Assembly (NCBI GenBank): GCA_964533585.1
Contig: CAZHMM010000108.1
Coordinates: forward strand, 1-13,026
DNA length: 13,026 bases
Direction: 5' to 3'
DNA from: Elioraea sp964533585
Lineage (GTDB): Bacteria > Pseudomonadota > Alphaproteobacteria > Acetobacterales > Acetobacteraceae
Shown here: one piece after another, positions 6,324-13,026 of the stretch
Position numbering within the stretch: the first letter of the stretch is position 1
Layout of the letters: each line of letters opens with the position of its first letter
Position numbers and translations under genes: made by a program
The notes under the pieces: generated by a model
Database searches by the model: none
What the model was told of the DNA's origin: nothing
The model's input: only the letters and a program-made list of their open reading frames with translations

Positions 6324-8270
6324 TCACGCCGCTGCAACCCGGCTTGCCCCGCCGCCGAAGCGGAGCAGCAGCAGTGCAAGTCCGGCGAGGGCGACCGCGA
6401 CGGCGACAAGCGTGGCGTGCGTGAGGCCCGTGAGCTCGCCACCAGGCAGCGCGAACGCGATGCCGCCAGCCGCCAGCAGCACACGCGCGAGCAGCCCGGA
6501 GGGATTGCCGCGCATCGCTCCGAAGCCCACGAGATATCCTTGCAGTGCCGAGCCGAACAGCACGATGCCCATCACCGCGGTGGCGATCACAAGCCCGACC
6601 TCCCAAACCGCCCCCTTCAGGATCAGCGCCGGATTCAACACGAAGAAGAACGGCACGAGATAGATCGCCGAGCCGAGCCGCATCGCCTCGAAGCCGGTGC
6701 GCATCGGGTTCGCCTTGCCGACCGAGGCGGCGGCGAAGGCCGCGAGCGCCACAGGCGGAGTGATGAAGCTCACCATGCCCCAATACATGATGAACAGATG
6801 GACCGCGAGCGGATCGAGCCCGCCGCGCACCAGCGCCGGGGCGAGCGTGATCGCGAGGAAGATGTAGCAGGCGGTCACTGTCATCCCCATGCCGAAGATG
6901 AAGGCCGTGATCGCGCCCATCAGCAGCAGCACAAGCGTGGAATCGCCGGCGAGGAACACGAGGTCGTTGGCGAGCGTGCCGGCCATGCCGGTCATGGCGA
7001 AGGCGCCGACGATCAGCCCGACCCCGAGCAGGATCGCGACCAGCTCGGCAAGCGCGCGCGCGCAGTCGGCGAAGAAGCCCACGAGCTGAGCGAAGCCGAG
7101 CCGTCGGTCGGGCAGGAACTGGTTGATCACCAGCATCAGCGCGGTCGCATACCAGGGAGCGAGGCTCTCCTGGTTGTGGCGCAGCATGGCCCAGATCAGC
7201 AGCGCGAACACGGCGATGAACGGCCAGCCGCGCGCGAGTGTGGTGCGCACGGCCGGGATCTCACTCTCGGCGACGCGGCCGAGGCGCTGGCGCGCGGCAT
7301 AGCCGTCGATCTGCACGACGAGGCCGAAATAGAACAGCAGTGCCGGGATGGCCGCCGCGACCGCGACCTCGACATAGGCAATGCCCAGGAACGAGGCCAT
7401 CACGAAGGCTGTCGAGCCCATCACGGGCGGCATCAGCACGCCGCCGGTGGAGGCGACGGACTCCACACCGGAGGCCGTGTGCGACGCGAAGCCGGTGCGC
7501 TTCATCGCCGGGATCGTCACCACGCCCGAGGCGATCACGTTCGAGATCACGCTGCCCGAGATCGAGCCCTGCAACCCCGAGGAGATCACCGCGACCTGCG
7601 CCGCGCCACCGCGCCAGCGTCCGACCAGGCCGAAGGCGAGATCGGTGAAGAACCGTCCCGCGCCGGTGTGGTTCATCGCCACGCCGAACACGATGAAGCC
7701 GACGACAAGTTCGCCGAAGGCGCGCATCGGAATGCCGAACGCGCTCTCGGTCGAAAACGCGTGGAAGCTCATCGCATCAAGGAAAGGCGTGGCGATGCCG
7801 GAGATCGGCCCGGGCATGGAATCCGCGACCGTCGGATAGAGCGAGATCGCGAACACGATCACCGCGATCGCCGTGCCGCCGGCGCGGCGCGCGGCCTCAA
7901 TCACGATCGCCCAGGCCACGACCGAGACCCAGCGCGCCGTCGCGGGCGCGGCATACTCCCAGCCTTCGAGCAGGATGCGGTCTGCGGCGTTCGCGAGCCA
8001 GATGAAGACCGACGCCGCCGCAGCGGCGAGCAGCCAGTCGATTGCGGGGATCGCACCGCGCGCCCGACGCCAGCCGGGATAGCCGAGGAATACCACCGGC
8101 AGGAACACAGCGGCGAGCAGGAACAGATAACGGTTGTCGAGGACGACCCGGCCGACGAAGAACTGGAGATTGAAGTGCTGGTTGACCGCGAGGAGGATGC
8201 CGGCCACGCCAAGCATCGTCGCGATTCCGCGCGCGATCCCCTTGAGCCGTTGCGGCTCCACCGTCTCCAC
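6324..8270 (-). CDS. TRAP transporter fused 4TM/12TM permease
   Basis: 648 aa integral membrane protein, the fused small (DctQ-like) and large (DctM-like) TRAP subunits typical of TAXI systems; it imports its substrate with a Na+ or H+ gradient. Hydrophobic segments near 12-29, 47-63, 77-93 and 112-125 form the N-terminal 4-TM part, followed by a long DctM-like region. Family motifs are GSISGS (235-240), TIPAMKRTG (252-260) and STGGVLMPPVMG (274-285), plus a later GMGMTVTACYIF-type repeat of the DctM fold. The start is GTG, with AGGAGG at 8281-8286 on the minus strand 10 nt upstream. It heads the leftward operon and is followed after 50 bp by the TAXI receptor, the expected partner. Length is normal for the family and no disruption was seen. 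Fusion-permease identity is firm, the substrate unknown. Confidence 0.93.
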   Translation of the reverse strand: METVEPQRLKGIARGIATMLGVAGILLAVNQHFNLQFFVGRVVLDNRYLFLLAAVFLPVVFLGYPGWRRARGAIPAIDWLLAAAAASVFIWLANAADRILLEGWEYAAPATARWVSVVAWAIVIEAARRAGGTAIAVIVFAISLYPTVADSMPGPISGIATPFLDAMSFHAFSTESAFGIPMRAFGELVVGFIVFGVAMNHTGAGRFFTDLAFGLVGRWRGGAAQVAVISSGLQGSISGSVISNVIASGVVTIPAMKRTGFASHTASGVESVASTGGVLMPPVMGSTAFVMASFLGIAYVEVAVAAAIPALLFYFGLVVQIDGYAARQRLGRVAESEIPAVRTTLARGWPFIAVFALLIWAMLRHNQESLAPWYATALMLVINQFLPDRRLGFAQLVGFFADCARALAELVAILLGVGLIVGAFAMTGMAGTLANDLVFLAGDSTLVLLLMGAITAFIFGMGMTVTACYIFLAITLAPALVRGGLDPLAVHLFIMYWGMVSFITPPVALAAFAAASVGKANPMRTGFEAMRLGSAIYLVPFFFVLNPALILKGAVWEVGLVIATAVMGIVLFGSALQGYLVGFGAMRGNPSGLLARVLLAAGGIAFALPGGELTGLTHATLVAVAVALAGLALLLLRFGGGASRVAAA

Positions 8271-8352
8271 GCCGTTTCCCCCTCCTGGGCTGTTCGCCCT
8301 CGCTGTGTGGTAGCATCCGCCGGGCGAGACGGTCCAGAAAGGAGGAACGACG
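8271..8352. promoter_or_regulatory. Divergent intergenic control region
   Basis: 82 bp separating the GTG of the leftward TRAP permease and the ATG of the rightward acyl-CoA dehydrogenase. Both promoters should lie here or run into the flanking coding sequence. Both ends carry Shine-Dalgarno sequences (AGGAGG on the minus strand at 8281-8286; AAAGGAGG on the plus strand at 8338-8345). A TAGCAT at 8311-8316 could be a weak -10 for the rightward gene, and minus-strand TGGACC/GCTACC with a 16-bp spacer a weak pair for the leftward one, but neither is convincing. No clear operator palindrome was seen and no regulator gene is adjacent. Confidence 0.45.
8338..8345 (+). promoter_or_regulatory. Ribosome binding site of the acyl-CoA dehydrogenase gene
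   Basis: AAAGGAGG with a 7-nt spacer to the ATG at 8353, close to the ideal arrangement; it fixes the start and predicts efficient translation. Confidence 0.8.
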
Positions 8353-10098
8353 ATGCCGGAAGGAGGCCTCGCCCCGCGCGACCGCCATGGTGTCGCCCCG
8401 GATGCGACCGGGTTGAACCTCTACCGGTTCGATCCATCGCTGGCGACGCTGCTCGATCTCTATCTCCCGGCAGCGTTGCGCGCGCATCTCGAACCGCATC
8501 TCGATGCGCTGGGCGACCTCGCGGGCGGCGAGCTCGATGCGTTGGCACGCGAGGCCGACCGCAACGAGCCAGAACTCGTGCCGCGCGACCGCTTCGGCAG
8601 GACGATCAACGAAGTCCGCCATCACCCATCCTACACGGCGATGCAACGGATCGGCCTCGGCCGCTTCGGGCTCGCCGCCATGGCGCATCGTCCGGGTGCA
8701 TTCGGCTGGCCAGAGCCCTTGCCGGCAGTGGCGAAATACGCGTTCCAGTACCTGTTCGCACATGCCGAGTTCGGCCTGCTCTGCCCCATCAGCATGACCG
8801 ACACCATGGCGAAGGTGCTGCGGCTCTACGCGTCGCCCGAGTTGCAACAGCGCTGGGTGCCACGCCTGACGAGCCAGGACCCCGAGACCTGGGCCTCGGG
8901 GGCGATGTTCATGACCGAGCGCCAGGCCGGCTCGGATGTCGGCGCGATCGAGACCATCGCCGCGCGTCAGCCGGACGGAACCTGGCGGCTCTCCGGCGAC
9001 AAGTGGTTCTGCTCGAACGCCGGCGCCGATGCGGCGCTGGTGCTGGCGCGCGCGACCGGCGCGCCGGGCACCAAGGGGCTTGGCCTGTTCCTGCTGCCGC
9101 GGCTGCTCGACGACGGCATGCCGAACCGCTACCGGATCGTTCGCCTGAAGGACAAGCTCGGCACGCGCGACATGGCCTCGGGCGAGATCGCGCTCGAGGG
9201 CGCGACCGCCTATCTGGTCGGCGACGTGACGCGCGGCTTCGCGCAGATGGCGACCATGGTGAACCTCTCGCGCCTTTCCAACGGCGTGCGCTCGGCGGGG
9301 ATGATGCGGCGCGCGCTGATCGAGGCGACCATCGCCGCGCAGGGGCGCGCGGCGTTCGGCCGCGGCGCGATCGCCTTCCCGGTGATGCGCCGGACGCTGA
9401 TGAAGATCCGCCTGCCGGCCGAGGAGGCGCTCTCCTTCACGCTGTTCTGTGCCGCGACGATGGACCGCGCCGATGCCAACGACGAGACGGCCGCGCGGGT
9501 GCTGCGGCTCGCCACACCGCTGCTCAAGTTCCGCGCCTGCCGCGACGCGCGCACCGCGATCGGCGATGCGATGGAGGTACGCGGCGGCAACGGCTATATC
9601 GAGGAGTTCGTCGAGCCGCGATTGCTGCGCGACGCGCATCTCGGCTCGATCTGGGAAGGAACGTCCGCGGTCGTGGCTGAGGATGCGATCAAGCGCGGCG
9701 TGGGCCGCGGCAACTGTCTGCCCGATTTGCTCGCCGCGCTGACCACGTTGCTGGCGGACGTGCCGCTCGCCGCTGCGGGGCCCGTCGCCGAGGCGCTGAA
9801 CCGCGCGGCACGCTTCGCCGAGGAGGTGGCAGAGACCGGGGATGACGGGCTGTACCGGCAGGCCGCCTCAGGGCTCTACCACGCGGCCTGCGCGGCGCTG
9901 TTCACCTGGGAGGGAACGGCACTCGCCGCGCGTGGCGGCGATGCGCGACGCATGACGCTCGCGCGCCTGGTGCTGGACCACCGGCTCGCCGCGCATGATC
10001 CGCTCGCCGCCGGTGACCGCGCCGACGAGACCGCCATCACCGATGCCTGGCTCAACAACCAGCCGCTGTCGCTTGAGGACGCGCTCGATCTGATGTAG
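8353..10098 (+). CDS. AidB-like acyl-CoA dehydrogenase family flavoprotein
   Basis: 581 aa (E. coli AidB is 541). The whole chain follows the AidB/acyl-CoA dehydrogenase fold: an AidB-like N-terminal region with NLYRFDP (22-28) and LLCPISMT, the flavin-contacting MTERQAGSDVGA (187-198), GDKWFCSN (215-222), RLKDKLGTRDMASGE (264-278), GGNGYIEE (411-418) and SIWEGTS, where Glu435 matches the catalytic base of medium-chain acyl-CoA dehydrogenase (Glu376). Family members oxidise acyl-CoA thioesters at C2-C3 using FAD and pass electrons to ETF; AidB itself binds DNA and has weak isovaleryl-CoA dehydrogenase activity. About 140 residues follow the catalytic segment, as in AidB. It is the first gene of the rightward block, divergent from a TRAP/dienoyl-CoA reductase operon, which favours a catabolic rather than DNA-protection role, though this is inference. 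Intact; substrate unknown. Confidence 0.9.
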   Translation: MPEGGLAPRDRHGVAPDATGLNLYRFDPSLATLLDLYLPAALRAHLEPHLDALGDLAGGELDALAREADRNEPELVPRDRFGRTINEVRHHPSYTAMQRIGLGRFGLAAMAHRPGAFGWPEPLPAVAKYAFQYLFAHAEFGLLCPISMTDTMAKVLRLYASPELQQRWVPRLTSQDPETWASGAMFMTERQAGSDVGAIETIAARQPDGTWRLSGDKWFCSNAGADAALVLARATGAPGTKGLGLFLLPRLLDDGMPNRYRIVRLKDKLGTRDMASGEIALEGATAYLVGDVTRGFAQMATMVNLSRLSNGVRSAGMMRRALIEATIAAQGRAAFGRGAIAFPVMRRTLMKIRLPAEEALSFTLFCAATMDRADANDETAARVLRLATPLLKFRACRDARTAIGDAMEVRGGNGYIEEFVEPRLLRDAHLGSIWEGTSAVVAEDAIKRGVGRGNCLPDLLAALTTLLADVPLAAAGPVAEALNRAARFAEEVAETGDDGLYRQAASGLYHAACAALFTWEGTALAARGGDARRMTLARLVLDHRLAAHDPLAAGDRADETAITDAWLNNQPLSLEDALDLM

Positions 10099-10134
10099 CG
10101 GGCGGACGCAGGTCCGGGGTTGCGCCTTGCGCGG

Positions 10135-10169
10135 GGCATCCTTGGCCGAGGCACATTGGCCGGATGGCC
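10135..10169 (+). repeat. Imperfect hairpin in the acd-GST intergenic region
   Basis: In the 140-bp gap (10099-10238), the arms GGC-ATCC-GGCC (10135-10147, with a 2-nt TT bulge) and GGCC-GGAT-GCC (10158-10169, with a 1-nt bulge) could pair across a 10-nt loop. The heptamer TTGGCCG also occurs twice in the same direction at 10142 and 10156. No T-tract follows, so it is not a standard intrinsic terminator; a processing site, attenuator or operator is possible. No convincing promoter was seen in the rest of this gap. Confidence 0.3.
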
Positions 10170-10227
10170 GCGCATGTCATGCTCATTCGCAACGGGCCGC
10201 CTTCACGGGATGCCCGCCCCGCTCAGC

Positions 10228-10233
10228 AAGGAG
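10228..10233 (+). promoter_or_regulatory. Ribosome binding site of the Nu-class GST gene
   Basis: AAGGAG with a 5-nt spacer to the ATG at 10239. It selects this start over an in-frame ATG at 10164 that would add 25 residues of unrelated sequence. Confidence 0.75.
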
Positions 10234-10238
10234 CCATC

Positions 10239-10964
10239 ATGATCGACCTCTACTACTGGCCGACGCCGAACGGCCACAAGATCACGATCTTCCTCGAGGA
10301 GACCGGCACGCCGTACACCATCAAGCCGGTCAATATCGGCAAGGGCGAGCAGTTCGATCCGGCGTTCCTCAAGATCGCGCCGAACAATCGCATGCCCGCG
10401 ATCGTCGATCACGCGCCGGCCGATGGCGGCGACCCGCTGAGCGTGTTCGAGTCCGGCGCAATCCTGCTCTACCTCGCCGAGAAGCTCGGCCGCTTCATCG
10501 CGCCCGATCTGCGCGGCCGCGCCGCGACGCTGGAGTGGCTGTTCTGGCAGATGGGCGGGCTGGGCCCGATGTCGGGACAGAACACGCATTTCCGCGCCTA
10601 TGCGCCGGAGAAGCTGCCCTATGCGATCGATCGCTACGAGCGGGAGGTGAACCGCCTCTATGGCGTGATGGACAAGCGGCTCGACGGGCGCGCTTTCCTC
10701 GCCGGCGAGTACTCGATCGCCGATATGGCCTGCTATCCGTGGGTGGTGCCGCATGAGCGGCAGGGGCAGAAGATCGACGAGTTTCCGCGCCTGAAGGCGT
10801 GGCTGGAGCGGATCGCGGCGCGCCCCGCCGTGCAGCGCGCCTACGAGCTCGGCAAGCAGTATCAGACGACGCAGGCGCCGATGGACGAGGAGCGCCGGCG
10901 CATCCTGTTCGGCCAGACTGCGGCCAGCATTGCCGCCGGCCAGCATCGCCCGGGCGCGGCGTGA
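10239..10964 (+). CDS. yfcG: Nu-class glutathione S-transferase (YfcG-like disulfide-bond oxidoreductase)
   Basis: 241 aa cytosolic GST. The N-terminal thioredoxin fold opens MIDLYYWPTPNGHKIT, nearly identical to E. coli YfcG, with Thr9 and Asn11, the residues that hold glutathione in that class. Further YfcG-like stretches are FLKIAPNNRMPAIVDH (from 45), the ESGAILLYLAEKLG glutathione-binding segment, LEWLFWQMGGLGPMSGQN in the helical domain, and YSIADMACYPW near the end. YfcG-type enzymes hold two glutathiones and act as disulfide reductases; a Novosphingobium Nu-class enzyme instead removes glutathione from beta-etherase products. The start is fixed by AAGGAG and by family alignment. The gene overlaps the next GST by 4 bases (GTGA), indicating coupled translation. 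Class assignment is strong; the cellular substrate is not evident. Confidence 0.93.
   Translation: MIDLYYWPTPNGHKITIFLEETGTPYTIKPVNIGKGEQFDPAFLKIAPNNRMPAIVDHAPADGGDPLSVFESGAILLYLAEKLGRFIAPDLRGRAATLEWLFWQMGGLGPMSGQNTHFRAYAPEKLPYAIDRYEREVNRLYGVMDKRLDGRAFLAGEYSIADMACYPWVVPHERQGQKIDEFPRLKAWLERIAARPAVQRAYELGKQYQTTQAPMDEERRRILFGQTAASIAAGQHRPGAA
10961..10964 (+). promoter_or_regulatory. GTGA stop/start overlap coupling the two GST genes
   Basis: The GTG start of the LigE-like gene shares four bases with the TGA of the Nu-class GST. There is no strong Shine-Dalgarno immediately upstream, so the second protein is probably made by translational coupling. The frame extends upstream inside the first gene, but GST similarity begins at this GTG. 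Confidence 0.75.
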
Positions 10965-11668
10965 TCACGCTTTACGAGCTGACCGGCGCAGAGGATGCGC
11001 GCCGGTTCAGCCCGTATTGCTGGCGCATCCGCATGAGCCTCCGTCACAAGGGGCTCGCCTTCGCCGGCGTGCCCTGGCGCTTCACCGAGAAGGCGCGGAT
11101 CGCCCCGGCCGGCGCAGAGCTCGTGCCGGTGATCCGCGACGGGGAGCGGTGGGTGCACGACAGCATGGCGATCGCCGAGTATCTGGAGGAACACTACCCG
11201 AATCGTCCGAGCCTGTTCGGCAGCGCGCACGGCGCCGCGCTTGCCCGCTTCGTCGCGGGCTGGACCGACCGGACGGTGCAGCTGAATGCGTCGCGGCCGA
11301 TCCTCATGGACATCTTCAACTGCCTTCACCCCGACGACCGCGACTACTTCCGCGCCTCGCGCGAGAGGCGGTTCGGCGCGCGGCTGGAGGAGGTCTGCCC
11401 CGATCCGCAGGCCGAGCTGGCGTCGTTCCGCCCGCTCCTGGAACCGGCGCGGCGCGTGCTGCGCAAGCAGACCTATCTCGCCGGGGAGGCCCCGAACTAC
11501 GCCGACTACGCGCTCTATGGCACCTTCATGTGGTGGCGGATGACCAGTCGACTGCCGCCGTTCGAGCCGAGCGACGTGATGTCCGCCTGGCTCGCCCGCA
11601 TGGACGAGGTGTGCGACGGCGAAGGGCGGCGGGCGCTCGCCACTGCGGGCATGGGCCAGTCCAGCTGA
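10961..11668 (+). CDS. LigE/beta-etherase-like glutathione S-transferase family protein
   Basis: 235 aa from a GTG that overlaps the preceding stop (GTGA). The thioredoxin-fold domain starts ITLYEL, followed by FSPYCWRIRMSLRHKG (16-31) with Ser17 in the usual GST catalytic/GSH-contact region, then LVPVIRDGERWVHDS and IAEYLEEHYPNRPSLF. The helical domain has DDRDYFRASRERRFG, PLLEPARRVL and the closing APNYADYALYG. These stretches recall LigE of Sphingobium SYK-6 (SPYVWR, ALKHKG, VPVI, AEYLDEKYP, DRDYVRWSRE), which cleaves the beta-aryl ether of lignin dimers with glutathione. LigE is longer (281 aa, with a C-terminal tail missing here). Many bacteria outside lignin degraders have uncharacterised relatives, so family membership is well supported but ether cleavage is only inferred. 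Coupling to a Nu-class GST and an MFS gene downstream suggest a shared catabolic task. Confidence 0.82.
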   Translation: MITLYELTGAEDARRFSPYCWRIRMSLRHKGLAFAGVPWRFTEKARIAPAGAELVPVIRDGERWVHDSMAIAEYLEEHYPNRPSLFGSAHGAALARFVAGWTDRTVQLNASRPILMDIFNCLHPDDRDYFRASRERRFGARLEEVCPDPQAELASFRPLLEPARRVLRKQTYLAGEAPNYADYALYGTFMWWRMTSRLPPFEPSDVMSAWLARMDEVCDGEGRRALATAGMGQSS

Positions 11669-11687
11669 ACCGTGAGGGTGCAATGCC

Positions 11688-11734
11688 GCCTGCGGGATTG
11701 GGATCGACACATCCCTGAGTTGCCGTCCGCAGGC
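11688..11734 (+). repeat. Inverted repeat between the GST pair and the MFS gene
   Basis: In the 94-bp gap (11669-11762), GCCTGCGG (11688-11695) is exactly complementary to CCGCAGGC (11727-11734), and an inner GGGAT/ATCCC stem (11700-11704 / 11711-11715) with a 6-nt loop lies between. The nested arms could form a structured RNA or a protein site. There is no following T-run, so a classical terminator is unlikely. Confidence 0.35.
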
Positions 11735-11762
11735 TGGTCAGCAGCCCCATCGATATGCCCCC

Positions 11763-13025
11763 ATGCCGAGGATGCACGCCACGTCTCCGGGTACAGCCGC
11801 CGACATCGACGGACGCCGCGCCTGGCTCCGACTGATCGTCTGCATGCTGCTCGGCACGCTCGGCAGCGTTGGCATGTGGTCGATCGTGGTCGTGCTGCCG
11901 GCCGTGCAGGCCGAGTTCGGCGTGACGCGCGGCGATGCCTCGCTGCCGTATACGCTGACCATGCTCGGCTTCGCCTCGGGCAACGTGCTGCTGGGCCGGA
12001 TCATGGACCGGACCGGGGTGATCCCGCCGCTGCTCGCGGGGATCGTCTGCCTCGCCGCCGGCTACGCCCTCGCCGCCGCGGTCGGTTCGGTCATCCCGTT
12101 CGCAGTCCTGCAAGGCGTGATCGGCTTCGGCGCGGCCGCGACCTTCTCGCCGCTGATCGCCGACCTCTCGCACTGGTTCCGCCGCCGCCGCGGCATCGCG
12201 GTGGCCGCCGCCGCGACCGGCAACTACGTCGCCGGCGCGTTCTGGCCGTTGGCGATGCAGCTCACCCTGCCGGCCTATGGCTGGCGTGCGACCTACCTCA
12301 CGATCGGCGCGCTCTGCCTGCTGCTCATGACGCCGCTCGTGGCGAAGCTGCGCGCCCGCCCGCCGCCGATCGCCGGCACGGCCGAAGCGGCCGCGCAGGC
12401 GAGCCGACTGAGTGCCGCCGGGCTGACGCCGCGCTCGCTGCAGATCCTGCTGTCGATCGCGGGTCTGGGCTGCTGTGTGGCGATGTCGATGCCGCAGGTG
12501 CACATCGTCGCCTATTGCGTCGATCTCGGCTTCGGGGTCGCGCGCGGGTCGGAGATGCTCGCGCTGATGCTGGCGGGCGGCGTGGTGAGCCGGCTCGCCT
12601 CGGGTTTCCTGGCCGACTATATCGGCGGCGCGCGTGTGCTGCTGCTCGGCTCGGTGCTGCAATGCCTGTCGCTGGCCGCCTACATCCCGTTCAACGGGCT
12701 CGCCTCGCTCTACGTCGTCTCGGCCGTGTTCGGGCTGTCGCAGGGCGGGATCGTGCCGTCGTATGCGATCATCGTGCGCGAATACCTGCCGGCGCAGGAG
12801 GCCGGGCGGCGGGTCGGCATCGTCATGACCATGACGATCGTCGGCATGGCGCTCGGCGGCTGGCTGTCGGGCGCGATCTATGACGCGACGGGCTCTTACC
12901 GCGCCGCGTTCGTGAACGGCATCGCCTGGAACGTCCTGAACATCCTGATCGTGCTGTTCATCCTCGGTTCGGTCGCGCGCCGCCCCGGGTCGGAGCCGCG
13001 GGCGGTGGCGGGACCCACTGGCTAG
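11763..13025 (+). CDS. MFS transporter, 12 TM, monocarboxylate/oxalate-formate-like
   Basis: 420 aa inner-membrane secondary transporter, complete with its TAG just inside the window end. Six hydrophobic helices precede a charged/proline-rich cytoplasmic loop (~195-225) and six follow. MFS loop signatures are visible: GRIMDRTG (78-85) between TM2 and TM3, WFRRRRG (138-144), and GFLADYIGG (281-289) at the matching place in the second half; EYLPAQEAGRRVG (340-352) is typical of monocarboxylate-type MFS proteins. The substrate is unknown; a carboxylate taken up for or exported by the upstream enzymes would fit. Start uncertain: ATG at 11763 or ATG at 11772, neither with a good Shine-Dalgarno. 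It is 94 bp downstream of the LigE-like gene on the same strand, so it may be cotranscribed or have its own promoter. Confidence 0.88.
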   Translation: MPRMHATSPGTAADIDGRRAWLRLIVCMLLGTLGSVGMWSIVVVLPAVQAEFGVTRGDASLPYTLTMLGFASGNVLLGRIMDRTGVIPPLLAGIVCLAAGYALAAAVGSVIPFAVLQGVIGFGAAATFSPLIADLSHWFRRRRGIAVAAAATGNYVAGAFWPLAMQLTLPAYGWRATYLTIGALCLLLMTPLVAKLRARPPPIAGTAEAAAQASRLSAAGLTPRSLQILLSIAGLGCCVAMSMPQVHIVAYCVDLGFGVARGSEMLALMLAGGVVSRLASGFLADYIGGARVLLLGSVLQCLSLAAYIPFNGLASLYVVSAVFGLSQGGIVPSYAIIVREYLPAQEAGRRVGIVMTMTIVGMALGGWLSGAIYDATGSYRAAFVNGIAWNVLNILIVLFILGSVARRPGSEPRAVAGPTG

Positions 13026-13026
13026 C

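Noticed and set aside
6274..6783. N-terminal extension of the TAXI protein
   Set aside because: A signal peptide and an AAGGGAGG site mark the start at 6273; the extension overlaps the 3' part of the permease gene in another frame.
5119..8270. TRAP/TAXI genes as a molybdate or tungstate importer serving the MoeA pair
   Set aside because: Tempting from the gene order, but TRAP systems are known for organic solutes and nothing in the TAXI sequence suggests oxyanion binding.
6312..9680. A 1122-codon open frame on the plus strand
   Set aside because: It runs antisense to the TRAP permease and out of frame through the acyl-CoA dehydrogenase; its His/Arg/Glu-rich, repeat-like composition is the usual shadow of GC-rich coding DNA.
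10164..10238. Longer start for the Nu-class GST
   Set aside because: The 25 extra residues have no GST similarity, and AAGGAG sits just before the ATG at 10239.
1..13026. CRISPR arrays, tRNA/rRNA genes, insertion sequences or prophage genes
   Set aside because: No regularly spaced repeats, RNA-gene signatures, transposase or integrase frames were seen on either strand.

Overview
The DNA is very GC-rich, with long spurious open frames on the antisense strands, tight gene packing and several GTG starts. Together with a TAXI-type TRAP transporter, Nu-class and LigE-like glutathione transferases and a MoeA/periplasmic-binding-protein fusion, this points to an alphaproteobacterium, most likely from Rhodospirillales/Acetobacteraceae. 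That placement is an inference from gene content and composition; no rRNA or other phylogenetic marker is present.

The window splits into two divergent blocks around an 82-bp intergenic region (8271-8352). The leftward block reads, in transcription order: a fused 4TM/12TM TRAP permease (8270-6324), its TAXI-family solute-binding protein (6273-5119), a DECR1-like 2,4-dienoyl-CoA reductase of the SDR superfamily (5114-4266), a degenerate MoeA-like protein (4216-3245), a full MoeA fused to a PBP-like domain (3245-1290), and an exported WD40 beta-propeller/cytochrome c fusion (1267-11). Gaps are 50, 4, 49, -1 and 22 bases, so a single six-gene operon is plausible. The junction of the two moeA-like genes is a TGATG stop/start overlap.

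The rightward block has an AidB-like acyl-CoA dehydrogenase (8353-10098), a YfcG/Nu-class glutathione transferase (10239-10964), a LigE/beta-etherase-like glutathione transferase overlapping it by GTGA (10961-11668), and a 12-TM MFS transporter (11763-13025). The first gap (140 bp) and the last (94 bp) each hold an inverted repeat.

Taken together, the window reads as an accessory catabolic region: one or two uptake systems for organic substrates (TRAP, MFS), CoA-thioester redox enzymes (dienoyl-CoA reductase, acyl-CoA dehydrogenase), and glutathione-dependent enzymes of the type used for ether cleavage. A molybdenum-cofactor insertion pair and an exported haem protein would fit support of a molybdoenzyme, but no molybdoenzyme is encoded here. 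The most interesting leads are the active/degenerate MoeA pair with its PBP and cytochrome-propeller neighbours, and the translationally coupled Nu-GST/LigE-like GST pair. No tRNA, rRNA, CRISPR array, insertion sequence or transcription-factor gene was seen.
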